NCBI RefSeq assembly: GCF_003385115.1
Contig: NZ_QUNI01000016.1
Coordinates: forward strand, 1-64,000
DNA length: 64,000 nt
Reading direction: 5' to 3'
From: Flavobacterium aquicola
Lineage (GTDB): Bacteria; Bacteroidota; Bacteroidia; Flavobacteriales; Flavobacteriaceae
Shown here: positions 41,105-49,000 of the stretch, one piece after another
How positions within the stretch are numbered: position 1 is the stretch's first letter
Layout of the letters: the number at the start of each line of letters is the position of its first letter
Translations under genes and position numbers: made by a program
Notes under the pieces: model-generated
What the model was told of the DNA's origin: nothing
What the model saw: only the letters and a program-made list of their open reading frames with translations
Databases searched by the model: none

Positions 41105-42013
41105 ATGCAAAACGAGCAAAAACAATTTGACAGGATTTATAATTCACAGATTATTAACCTGCCCAACATAAAAATCACGAGTAATCAATCCAGTTTTATG
41201 GAAAATGTTATTCTGCACGAAACCGCAGAAACTTCTCCTTTTAAGCGAATGGAAGATGTTGTACTTACTTTTATAATTGACGGACAGGTAAATTCTTCTT
41301 ATCAAGGCATTGATAAACCTATTGTAAATACTTCAAAAAGCTGTACATTAATTTATGCACCAGATGACAACGAGCATAGAGTTACAGGCAATCAGAATAT
41401 TGACAGTGTGTCTATAGGAATAAACAAAAGATTTTTTCAGGATCTGATTCATCCCAGCGACAACTGGATGGAAGATATTGCAAATAAGATAGAAAGAAAA
41501 CAGTCTTTTAGTTTATCTAAAAATGCCTATAGGCTTACTCCAAAAATGTTTTCTATTCTGCACCAGATACGAACGACTGAGTTTACAGGAAGCCTAAAAA
41601 CACTTTATCTTCAAGGGCTAATGAGCGAACTTATGATGCTGCAGTTTAGTGAAATTATGGCCGAGCAAAATTATGCTTATGAACTGGGAGTTAAAGAAAT
41701 AGACAAGCATAAAATACACGAATTAAAAAACTATATTGACATTCATTATCTTGAACCATTAACACTGGATTCACTCGCAAGCCTTTGCGGACTCAATTCT
41801 TTTAAATTAAAAACAGGATTTAAAGCGATGTATCAAAAAAGTGTTTTTGAATACATACGGGGGCTAAGGATGGATCATGCCTTTAAATTACTTAGTGATG
41901 GCAATAGCAATATTACCGAAGTGGCCTATATACTTGGATATGAACATGTACAGCATTTTTCCACTGCGTTTAAGAAACATTTTGGCACATCTCCCGGAAA
42001 ATTTAAATTTTAG
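41105..42013 (+). CDS. AraC family transcriptional regulator
   Basis: This 302-residue protein has a C-terminal double HTH (residues ~205-302): LTLDSLASLCGLNSFKLKTGFKAMYQKSVFEYIRGLRMDHAFKLL, then ITEVAYILGYEHVQHFSTAFKKHFGTSPGKFK. This is a canonical AraC signature. The N-terminal ~190 residues are an unassigned sensing domain of the type seen in siderophore-responsive Bacteroidetes AraC proteins. It is divergent from the proline-dehydrogenase-like gene, its most likely target. Confidence 0.88.
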   Translation: MQNEQKQFDRIYNSQIINLPNIKITSNQSSFMENVILHETAETSPFKRMEDVVLTFIIDGQVNSSYQGIDKPIVNTSKSCTLIYAPDDNEHRVTGNQNIDSVSIGINKRFFQDLIHPSDNWMEDIANKIERKQSFSLSKNAYRLTPKMFSILHQIRTTEFTGSLKTLYLQGLMSELMMLQFSEIMAEQNYAYELGVKEIDKHKIHELKNYIDIHYLEPLTLDSLASLCGLNSFKLKTGFKAMYQKSVFEYIRGLRMDHAFKLLSDGNSNITEVAYILGYEHVQHFSTAFKKHFGTSPGKFKF

Positions 42014-42155
42014 GAAGTGTCACACTATTTTGTAATATTTTAAGCATAATTTTAAAAATACATACAAACCTTTTTTTTATTTATTGCTTATAGATTACAA
42101 GCTAATTCTTTAGATACTGTATGCAACAATTGGTAAAGTTTACAGAAATGCAAAT

Positions 42156-44657
42156 CTAACTTCTTTTTCTTCTTCTAAAGTATTTTACCCATTCAAACCA
42201 TAACACTGATAATGAACCTATTGAAACACATGAAATTAATTGAAAAATTGTGATTGGTTCAAAACTAAATAAGGAACGTAAATAGGGAATCGCAAACAAT
42301 AATGTGACCAAAAACACTGTAATACCTACAATGATTGGAATCAAAACATTTTTGTATCGAAGTGTCACCAATAAGGAATAATAAAAAGACCTATTCACCA
42401 GCGTAAGCACAACATTGGCTGTCATTAAAGTCAGAAAGACCATGCTTCGGGTGCTGTTTTCATTCCATTGATTATGCACTGACCATTGATATATCAGCAA
42501 TACTCCTAAGGTTATAGCAATCCCTTGTAAAACACTTACTATAAGTTCTTTTATATTAAAAAATGTCGAAGTCATTTGTCTTGGTGCTCTTCTCATCGTA
42601 TCGGCCTCAGCAGGTTCGTTTTCGTATATTATGGAGCAGGTTGGTCCCATAACAAGTTCGAGTAAAATCACATGAAGCGGACTGAATATATTAGGATAAA
42701 TCCATCCCAAAGCAAGCGGAAGGAAAACAATCAGGATTATAGGAATGTGTATCGAAATGATATATTGAATCGCTTTTTTCAAATTGGTATAAATCTTTCT
42801 TCCCATAGCAACCGCATCCACCATTTTAGAAAGATCATCTTCTACAAGAATCAGAGACGCTGCATCTTTGGCTATTGCCGTTCCTTTTGTTCCCATTGCA
42901 ATACCTATGTGCGCTGACTTAAGCGAAGGCCCATCATTAACACCGTCTCCCGTCATAGCTACGATTTGTCCATTCGCTTTTAAGGCATTCACAATACGTA
43001 ATTTGGCTTCGGGAAACATTCTGCTAAATACATTAATGTTCATTACTTTGCTTTGCAGTTCAGTATCGCTCAGTTTCATGAGTTCTTGTCCTGTAATCGC
43101 TTTATCGGAACCAAAAAAGTTAATTTCCTCGGCAATAGCATTTGTGGTACTCGCATTATCACCGGTAATAATTTTCACCCCTATTCCTGCTGCATAAAAA
43201 GACTGTAAAACCTCTTTAAAATTGTCTTTTGGCGGATCATAAAAAGCAACTAAACCTTTGAATATAAATGGAATTTCCTGCTGTGTTTCGGGGAAATTAT
43301 TACCCTGCAGATTCCCTTTTGCAACGCCAAGAACTCGGTAACCTTTACTCATTAGTTTTTCCATAGCCAATGTTACCGTTTCTTTTTCTTCTTTTGAAAG
43401 ATGACAAACTTCAAAAATAGCTTCAGGTGCGCCTTTTGTTGCAATTATACGACTGCCATTAGCATCTTCAAACAGATGGGTCATCATTGGCGGTGTACCA
43501 GATAAAGGATATTCGTGAATCATTTTAAAATTGATTCTTAAATCTTTATGGGCAAATTTTTTATACGCATTATGCAGGGCAATTTCCATTGGATCAAAAG
43601 CGATTGGCTCACTTGCCCACATCGCAATTGTAAGGAGTTCTTCGGTTTCTTTTAATTCACTGAAAGTATCTACCGCTACTTCTGAGCCTGAAGGCACATA
43701 AAGTCTGGCCAGTTCCATTTTATTCTGAGTAATCGTTCCTGTTTTATCGGTACAGATTACTGTTGCACTGCCTAATGTTTCGACCGTTTTCATTTGTTTG
43801 ACAATAATTCCCAACTTCATCAGTCTGCGCGATCCCAAAGCCATAAATGTCGTGAACGCAACCGGAATCTCTTCGGGCAATATACTCATCGCTAAAGTTA
43901 GTGCAAGCAAAAGGCTTCCAAGAACATTTCCAAGTTTTATATAGTTGATACACCAAACCAAAATAAACATCAAAGCTCCGGCAAAAACCATTTTTTTTAT
44001 AAAATTCCCAATCTGAATTTCCAATGGTGTTTTTTCCTCTGCAATAGCTTCCAGACTGCTTCCAATTTTACCTAAACTCGTCTGACTGCCAACCTCAGTT
44101 ACTTCAATGACAGCCAATCCGCTGACAACGGTTGTACCTGAAAAAACTTTATTATCATCCTTTTTTCTATCCTTGAAAACAGACATCGATTCACCGGTCA
44201 GTATCGACTCATTCACTGAAAAATCATTCGAACGAATGATAAAACCGTCAGCGGGAACCATACAGCCTTCTTCAATAACAACTAAGTCTCCAACCACAAT
44301 ATCATGCGTTTTTATATCCTGCTGTTGTCCCTCACGAATCACTTTGCACAAAGGTTCGGTGAATTCCTGTAATTTTGCCAATGCATTTTGGCTTCTTTTT
44401 TCCTGATAAAGTGATATGGCAACAATTAATAAAATTGAAACCGAAAGAAAAACAGCATCATTGTATTGACTGTTGATAAAATAAATGGCTGAGGCAATAA
44501 GCAATAAAACTACCATTGGTTCTGCAAACACAGTTTTTAGAAAAGCTAAAAACCGGTTCTCTTTTTTATAATCATTCCTATTGATTCCAAATTTTTTTCT
44601 GTTTTCAACTACTTCGTCAAAACTTAGTCCTTTTAATTCTTGTTCAGTTGTATTCAT
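42156..44657 (-). CDS. P2-type cation-transporting ATPase (Ca2+-ATPase-like)
   Basis: This protein of about 833 residues starts MNTTEQELKGLSF. An upstream in-frame ATG at 44711 would add 18 poorly conserved residues. It shows the cation ATPase N-domain, TGES (actuator), PEEIP in TM4, the phosphorylated Asp304 in CTDKTGT, KGAPE (nucleotide domain) and TGDGVNDGPSLK (hinge), then a six-segment C-terminal membrane domain with NEPAEADTMRR. The PEEIP and C-terminal features fit the Ca2+/Mn2+ P2 group. It pumps cations at the inner membrane using ATP; the ion cannot be fixed from sequence. It is a stand-alone gene. Confidence 0.9.
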   Translation of the reverse strand: MNTTEQELKGLSFDEVVENRKKFGINRNDYKKENRFLAFLKTVFAEPMVVLLLIASAIYFINSQYNDAVFLSVSILLIVAISLYQEKRSQNALAKLQEFTEPLCKVIREGQQQDIKTHDIVVGDLVVIEEGCMVPADGFIIRSNDFSVNESILTGESMSVFKDRKKDDNKVFSGTTVVSGLAVIEVTEVGSQTSLGKIGSSLEAIAEEKTPLEIQIGNFIKKMVFAGALMFILVWCINYIKLGNVLGSLLLALTLAMSILPEEIPVAFTTFMALGSRRLMKLGIIVKQMKTVETLGSATVICTDKTGTITQNKMELARLYVPSGSEVAVDTFSELKETEELLTIAMWASEPIAFDPMEIALHNAYKKFAHKDLRINFKMIHEYPLSGTPPMMTHLFEDANGSRIIATKGAPEAIFEVCHLSKEEKETVTLAMEKLMSKGYRVLGVAKGNLQGNNFPETQQEIPFIFKGLVAFYDPPKDNFKEVLQSFYAAGIGVKIITGDNASTTNAIAEEINFFGSDKAITGQELMKLSDTELQSKVMNINVFSRMFPEAKLRIVNALKANGQIVAMTGDGVNDGPSLKSAHIGIAMGTKGTAIAKDAASLILVEDDLSKMVDAVAMGRKIYTNLKKAIQYIISIHIPIILIVFLPLALGWIYPNIFSPLHVILLELVMGPTCSIIYENEPAEADTMRRAPRQMTSTFFNIKELIVSVLQGIAITLGVLLIYQWSVHNQWNENSTRSMVFLTLMTANVVLTLVNRSFYYSLLVTLRYKNVLIPIIVGITVFLVTLLFAIPYLRSLFSFEPITIFQLISCVSIGSLSVLWFEWVKYFRRRKRS

Positions 44658-44739
44658 CGAATATTTTAGATTTTCAATTTTAATTAATCCTTTCTTTTCC
44701 CAATCTAGCAATACCTTTATGCTGAGCTTTTATTCACTC

Positions 44740-44801
44740 TCGCAAAGACGCGAAGGCGCAAAGTTGGGATCGGATTTCTTTGCGTCTTAGCGCCTTTGCG
44801 A
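44740..44801. repeat. Palindromic repeat (REP/MITE-like), copy 1
   Basis: Two 24-nt arms (left starting TCGCAAAGACGCG, right starting CTTTGCGTCTTAGCG) form an imperfect inverted repeat with 3 mismatches and a 14-nt loop. It is followed by CTTAACTTAATGACAT near 44835-44851. Copy 2 at 48012-48073 has the same orientation and two differences per arm. I recognise this family as common in intergenic regions of Flavobacterium. It is the main content of the 393-bp gap 44658-45050. Confidence 0.8.
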
Positions 44802-45050
44802 AAATTATATTTTAAAAAAAATAGTGAGAAATCCTTAACTTAATGACATTTTACTATCTCCCGATTGACTTTTGAAACAAATTATTCACTTCAGATTTCT
44901 TATCAGAATAGTTTTAATCTTCTGGCTGTAAATTTATTGAATATGCGTATGAACCTTTTTGTCCGATTTTAAAATTAATTAAATCTTAAGCTGAGAAAAA
45001 AAATAAGACCAGCTATAATTCGTTATTTCGTATAGCTAAAAACACTCACG

Positions 45051-45488
45051 ATGAAAGTCCTTACACTGTTCCTTTTCTTAACTTTTCTTCCCACGATAAA
45101 TTGGGAACCCGACTTTACTATTGCAAAAAAAACTGCAAAGGAAAAAAACGAACTAATATTATTAAACTTCTCCGGATCGGACTGGTGCGGACCTTGTATT
45201 GTATTGCACAGGGATTATATCCAAAGCGAAGTCTTTACAAAAATGGCAAACCAAAACTTAGTACTTGTCAATGCTGATTTTCCGCGAAAAAAGAAAAATA
45301 TAGGCACTCCTGAACAGATTAAGCAAAATGAACAGCTAGCTGACATATATAACAAAGAAGGAAACTTTCCGCTTACACTGCTGCTTGACTCCGAGGGAAA
45401 AGTAATTAAAACATGGCACGGAAAACCTCAAAACAGTCCTGAGGAATGGACTGCCGAGATTAAAGCAATTTGTGACAGTAGAAAATAA
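45051..45488 (+). CDS. Exported thioredoxin-like protein
   Basis: This 145-residue protein has a signal peptide (VLTLFLFLTFLPTI) and a thioredoxin fold with the redox site SGSDWCGPC and the motif NADFPRKKKN. It is probably periplasmic. Its paralogue at 51060-51503 shares SGSDWCGPC and ADFPRKK. It is the first gene of a tight operon with ApbE, DUF4266 and DUF3570; its stop is 1 nt before the ApbE start. A 7-bp inverted repeat AGCTATA-N13-TATAGCT (45011-45037) lies just upstream and could bind a regulator. Confidence 0.88.
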   Translation: MKVLTLFLFLTFLPTINWEPDFTIAKKTAKEKNELILLNFSGSDWCGPCIVLHRDYIQSEVFTKMANQNLVLVNADFPRKKKNIGTPEQIKQNEQLADIYNKEGNFPLTLLLDSEGKVIKTWHGKPQNSPEEWTAEIKAICDSRK

Positions 45489-45489
45489 T

Positions 45490-46422
45490 ATGATCAAAGA
45501 ACAAAAATATTCACAGTCCCTGAAACTTATGGGAAACATCTTTACCATCACCGTTGTCGCGGTTGATGAAAAGACTGCCAATGCACATATTGAGCTTGCC
45601 ATAGCGGAAATCCGAAGAATTGAAAAACTTCTAACAACATACAGCGATGACAGCCAGACAAACCTTATCAATGCAAATGCGGGCATTCAACCCGTAAAAG
45701 TTGATGAGGAAGTTTTTAATCTTATAGAAAGATCAATCGGCATTTCCAAAATCACTCAGGGTGCTTTTGACATTTCCTACGGAAGCATTGATAAAAGTCT
45801 GTGGAATTTTGATAAATCAATGACCAAACTTCCGGACAGTGAAACGGCTTTAAAAATGGTGCATCTTATCGATTACAGAAATATCATTTTGGATAAAGAA
45901 AACACAACCGTTTTTTTAAAAGAAAAAGGCATGCGCATTGGCTTTGGCGGAATCGGAAAAGGATATGCGGCCGAAATGGCAAAACAAATTCTTCTGAAAC
46001 AAAATGTAAAGAGCGGAATTATTAATGCGAGCGGGGACCTCTGCGTGTGGGGACAACAGCCCGATAACAAAAAATGGACGATCGGTGTGGCTGATCCTGT
46101 TTCTCCCAATAAGCCGTTCTCTTATATGGAAATTTCCAATAGTGCGGTAGCAACATCGGGGAATTATGAAAAATATGTAACCATCAACGGCAAAAAATAT
46201 TCGCATACGATAGATCCAAAAACGGGACTGCCCATATCAGGCATAAAAAGTGTCACCATTATTGCGCCAAATGCCGAGTTTGCCGATGCAATGGCAACTC
46301 CAATAGCGGTGATGGGAATTAAAGCAGGCTTATTTTTAATCGATCAAATACCCAATTTACATTGTATTATAATAGATGATAACAATAATATTTACACTTC
46401 AAAAAACATCCGTTTAAAATGA
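45490..46422 (+). CDS. apbE: FAD:protein FMN transferase
   Basis: This protein of about 310 residues starts MIKEQKYSQSLKLMGN. Six further in-frame codons upstream overlap the thioredoxin gene and are less likely. ApbE motifs are visible: MGNIFTITVV, FGGIGKGYAAE, INASGDLCVWG, TSGNYEKY, HTIDPKTGLPISG and AEFADAMATPIAVMG. ApbE moves FMN from FAD covalently onto a Thr/Ser of target proteins exported to the periplasm. The usual targets (RnfG/NqrC or FMN-binding-domain proteins) are not in the window, so a neighbour or a distant protein is the substrate. It overlaps the DUF4266 gene by 4 nt. Confidence 0.9.
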   Translation: MIKEQKYSQSLKLMGNIFTITVVAVDEKTANAHIELAIAEIRRIEKLLTTYSDDSQTNLINANAGIQPVKVDEEVFNLIERSIGISKITQGAFDISYGSIDKSLWNFDKSMTKLPDSETALKMVHLIDYRNIILDKENTTVFLKEKGMRIGFGGIGKGYAAEMAKQILLKQNVKSGIINASGDLCVWGQQPDNKKWTIGVADPVSPNKPFSYMEISNSAVATSGNYEKYVTINGKKYSHTIDPKTGLPISGIKSVTIIAPNAEFADAMATPIAVMGIKAGLFLIDQIPNLHCIIIDDNNNIYTSKNIRLK

Positions 46423-46652
46423 AAAAGCCTAATCAGAAAAGACTCCTGCTTGCATGCGGTATCGTTTTATCAGCAATGCTATTTGCCTCCTGCAGTCCTG
46501 TGAAAGAATATCAGAAAGGAAAAATCAACGATTCGGAGATGGTACTTTCCAACAGAAAAATCGAAAAGACTGAGCTCAGTTTTCAATCCTACCGTGAAGG
46601 AGCTTCCGGAGCCAATTCAGGAAAAAGCGGTGGTGGCTGTGGCTGTAATTAA
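46419..46652 (+). CDS. DUF4266 family lipoprotein
   Basis: This 77-residue protein has a lipoprotein signal peptide (LLACGIVLSAMLFASC) and a mature part with KGKINDSEMVL and a C-terminal GGGCGCN, the hallmark of DUF4266. Function is unknown. The family is regularly encoded with thioredoxin, ApbE and DUF3570, as here, which suggests a shared redox or metal-related envelope system. Gene overlap with apbE (ATGA) implies coupling. The segment EGASGANS near the C-terminus loosely resembles a flavinylation motif. Confidence 0.82.
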   Translation: MKKPNQKRLLLACGIVLSAMLFASCSPVKEYQKGKINDSEMVLSNRKIEKTELSFQSYREGASGANSGKSGGGCGCN

Positions 46653-46676
46653 TTTTTTGATAATATAAAAAATGAA

Positions 46677-46730
46677 ATCGCCATTAATAACAAGTTTGTT
46701 GCAAACAAACACCTATAAACAAAAGGCGAT
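46677..46730 (+). other. Dyad-symmetry element between DUF4266 and DUF3570 genes
   Basis: The outer arms ATCGCC / GGCGAT enclose an inner hairpin GTTTG-TTG-CAAAC. There is no T run, so it is not an obvious terminator. It may be an attenuation or processing site setting the ratio of the outer-membrane protein to the upstream genes. Confidence 0.35.
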
Positions 46731-46766
46731 ACCATATATGACCTATTACAAATAAATTTCACATAT

Positions 46767-47951
46767 ATGAAAAGAATATTCATATCAGGATTTGCTTTAT
46801 TGGCAATGTTCCAATTAAAAGCACAAAACGTCGCTAAGGATTCAACAAATTACGAAAGCCGAAAATTAAAAGTCGAGGAAGTAAATTTAGTTTCCAGTTA
46901 TTATACACAAGATGGAGATAATTCAGCCGTTACGGGAGGAATTGGTTCCGAGCATCTTACCGATATTGCCAATACCATAGATGTCAAACTTGTTAAGTTC
47001 GGACAAACTGGAATCAAGCACACCTTTGATATTGAAGCGGGTATTGATCACTATACTTCGGCATCTTCAGACATGATCGATTTAAGTGCCAATTCATCAG
47101 CATCCTCTTCTGACATTCGTTTTTATCCTTCTCTGGGCTATCTTAGAGAAAATATAGAAAAAGGGAGAAGTTTTGGCGCAGGTGTTTCCTCTTCAAGCGA
47201 ATTCGATTACCAGTCTTTTGGTGCGAACCTTAGTTTTTCGCAAAAAACAAAAGATAGAAATGGTGAGTTTACTGCCAAGTTCCAAACCTTTATTGATCAG
47301 TTAAAACTAATCGAGCCAATTGAACTCAGAACCTATGGAAGTGAAGGCTATGACACTGCAAACCGAAATACTTTTGTGGGAACCCTTAGTTATTCCCAGA
47401 TTATAAACAAAGAGCTTCAAATAATGCTTGTTGCGGATGTTATCAGCCAGAACGGATATTTAAGCCTTCCTTTCCATCGTGTTTACTTTGAAGATGGTTC
47501 CGTGCATCAGGAAAAAATGCCGGATACAAGGCTTAAAACTCCAGTGGGAATCAGAGCCAGTTATTTTCTGGGAGACAATTTTATTATAAGAGCTTACTAC
47601 AGATATTATTCTGATGATTGGGGAATCAATTCTCATACAGCCGACCTTGAAATTCCTATAAAATTAACACAGGCATTTTCGCTGAGTCCGTTCTATAGGT
47701 ATTATACCCAGAGCGGAACCAAGTATTTTAAGCCTTATGGTGAGCATACCTCGGCAGATGAGTTTTATACCAGTAATTATGATTTATCAAAATTCGACAG
47801 TGGCTTTTTTGGAATGGGCATGAAATTCACGCCTCCCGAAGGTATCTTTGGTGTAAAACATTGGAACACTTTAGAATTACGCTATGGTCATTATACCAGA
47901 ACCACTAATATGGTTTCTGATATCGTAAGCCTTAATATTAAATTCAGATAA
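46767..47951 (+). CDS. DUF3570 family outer-membrane beta-barrel protein
   Basis: This 394-residue protein has a signal peptide ending near QLKAQ, then the conserved SSYYTQDGDNSAVTGGIGSEHLTD block of DUF3570. Alternating hydrophobic strands follow and the protein ends in an aromatic residue (NIKFR, with F penultimate), as in outer-membrane barrels. It is the last gene of the thioredoxin-ApbE-DUF4266 operon. Role unknown; the constant company of ApbE and thioredoxin suggests an envelope redox function. Confidence 0.85.
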   Translation: MKRIFISGFALLAMFQLKAQNVAKDSTNYESRKLKVEEVNLVSSYYTQDGDNSAVTGGIGSEHLTDIANTIDVKLVKFGQTGIKHTFDIEAGIDHYTSASSDMIDLSANSSASSSDIRFYPSLGYLRENIEKGRSFGAGVSSSSEFDYQSFGANLSFSQKTKDRNGEFTAKFQTFIDQLKLIEPIELRTYGSEGYDTANRNTFVGTLSYSQIINKELQIMLVADVISQNGYLSLPFHRVYFEDGSVHQEKMPDTRLKTPVGIRASYFLGDNFIIRAYYRYYSDDWGINSHTADLEIPIKLTQAFSLSPFYRYYTQSGTKYFKPYGEHTSADEFYTSNYDLSKFDSGFFGMGMKFTPPEGIFGVKHWNTLELRYGHYTRTTNMVSDIVSLNIKFR

Positions 47952-47988
47952 ATTGAAAATCGGTTTTATCCACTCGACAACAAAGAAA

Positions 47989-48116
47989 TTAAGTTAGACT
48001 GGATTTCAATCTCACAAAGACGCGAAGTCGCAAAGTAATACGTTAAAAACTTTGCGTCTTCGCGCCTTTTCGAGATCTATTTTTAGAAAAAGAATGGCAA
48101 GAAAAACTTAACTTAG
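47989..48116. repeat. Palindromic repeat (REP/MITE-like), copy 2
   Basis: The core arms are 48012-48035 (starting TCACAAAGACGCG) and 48050-48073 (starting CTTTGCGTCTTCGCG). Outer TAAGTTA / TAACTTA sequences flank them. It has the same orientation as copy 1 at 44740-44801, so the two form direct repeats around the thioredoxin-apbE-DUF4266-DUF3570 operon. Confidence 0.78.
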
Positions 48117-48144
48117 CAACATATCAGACTCAACTTTAAATCAT

Positions 48145-48179
48145 AAAAAAATAGACCACTTTAGAGTCTATTTTTTTTT
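48145..48179. terminator. Bidirectional terminator
   Basis: A perfect stem A7TAGAC / GTCTAT7 with a 9-nt loop is followed by T's on both strands. It lies between the convergent DUF3570 gene (plus) and the DUF2231-like gene (minus). Confidence 0.85.
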
Positions 48180-48227
48180 GTTTTAGCATATGTATTATCT
48201 CTCCTTTGTGGAGCATAAATCAGAACC

Positions 48228-48722
48228 TTAATCTTCCTTTTCTTCCGATTGTTTTACAGCACCATTAACCGTTGTATCGGCATTGGGTCTTATTTCGGTG
48301 TGACGAATTTCCCCACCTGAAGTTCCTACTTTTTGAACCAAAAACAATCCGATGACAGAAATTCCCAATATCAGGAAGGAAAGCAATTTTGCTTTAGCAT
48401 GAATTTTAAAATTCAGATACAATCCAGCAAGTGAAAATGCTCCTAAAACATAAAGTACAACAGCTAATTTTTCGGCCAGCTCTTCGTGTTCGTGAATGAT
48501 TTGCTTTCCAATATTTGGCATGTCTTCAACCAACTCCTCTGCTCCTTCTCCAGTTCCCATACTGATTGCGCCAAAAACAGCGCTAACAATAAATAATACA
48601 TAAGAAGTATTTATCAGGGTTTTATTCTTTAAAACCAAACCTGCTATTAAAATTCCAAATCCAAAAATGGTTCCAATAATCGGAAAATGGTTGACTACCA
48701 TGTGTAAATGTGCATCGTTCAT
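48228..48722 (-). CDS. DUF2231-like integral membrane protein
   Basis: This 164-residue protein has four membrane segments and the N-terminal motif HLHMVVNHFPIIG, followed by HEHEEL between segments 2 and 3. The conserved histidines in the motif could bind haem or metal, as proposed for DUF2231-like proteins; this is inference. It is a single gene between the DUF3570 operon and the two-component system, with a hydrophilic C-terminal tail. Confidence 0.6.
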   Translation of the reverse strand: MNDAHLHMVVNHFPIIGTIFGFGILIAGLVLKNKTLINTSYVLFIVSAVFGAISMGTGEGAEELVEDMPNIGKQIIHEHEELAEKLAVVLYVLGAFSLAGLYLNFKIHAKAKLLSFLILGISVIGLFLVQKVGTSGGEIRHTEIRPNADTTVNGAVKQSEEKED

Positions 48723-48893
48723 GACTATATAAGATTTAATGGTTATATGATTTTTTTTATATCAACTGCGACAAAATCAATTTTAATATCAAAACAAAAG
48801 TGCATCTAATAAATAAGAATATGCTTAAGAACAAATTAAGACTCGCCTAATGATTCCTTAATAAAGCGCAAATCTTTTTTTTTTAAAACTGTT

Positions 48894-48973
48894 CCTGCAA
48901 GGTCTTTTTCCGGACCTTGTAGGTATCTCCTAATTCGTATTCATACCTACAAGGCTAAAAAAAATCTTGCAGG
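48894..48973. repeat. Nested inverted-repeat element
   Basis: The outer arms CCTGCAAG (48894-48901) / CTTGCAGG (48966-48973) enclose CCTTGTAGGTAT (48915-48926) / ATACCTACAAGG (48943-48954) and a small AAGGTC/GACCTT pair. It lies just past the histidine kinase stop. I recognise similar ACCTACAAGG/CCTGCAAGG elements from Flavobacterium intergenic regions. Confidence 0.7.
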
Positions 48974-49000
48974 ATATTCAAATAATTACAAATTACAGCT

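Noticed and set aside
45011-45037. AGCTATA-N13-TATAGCT inverted repeat as an OmpR-family operator
   Set aside because: OmpR-type regulators usually bind direct repeats, and the site occurs only once here; kept only as a note in the thioredoxin entry.
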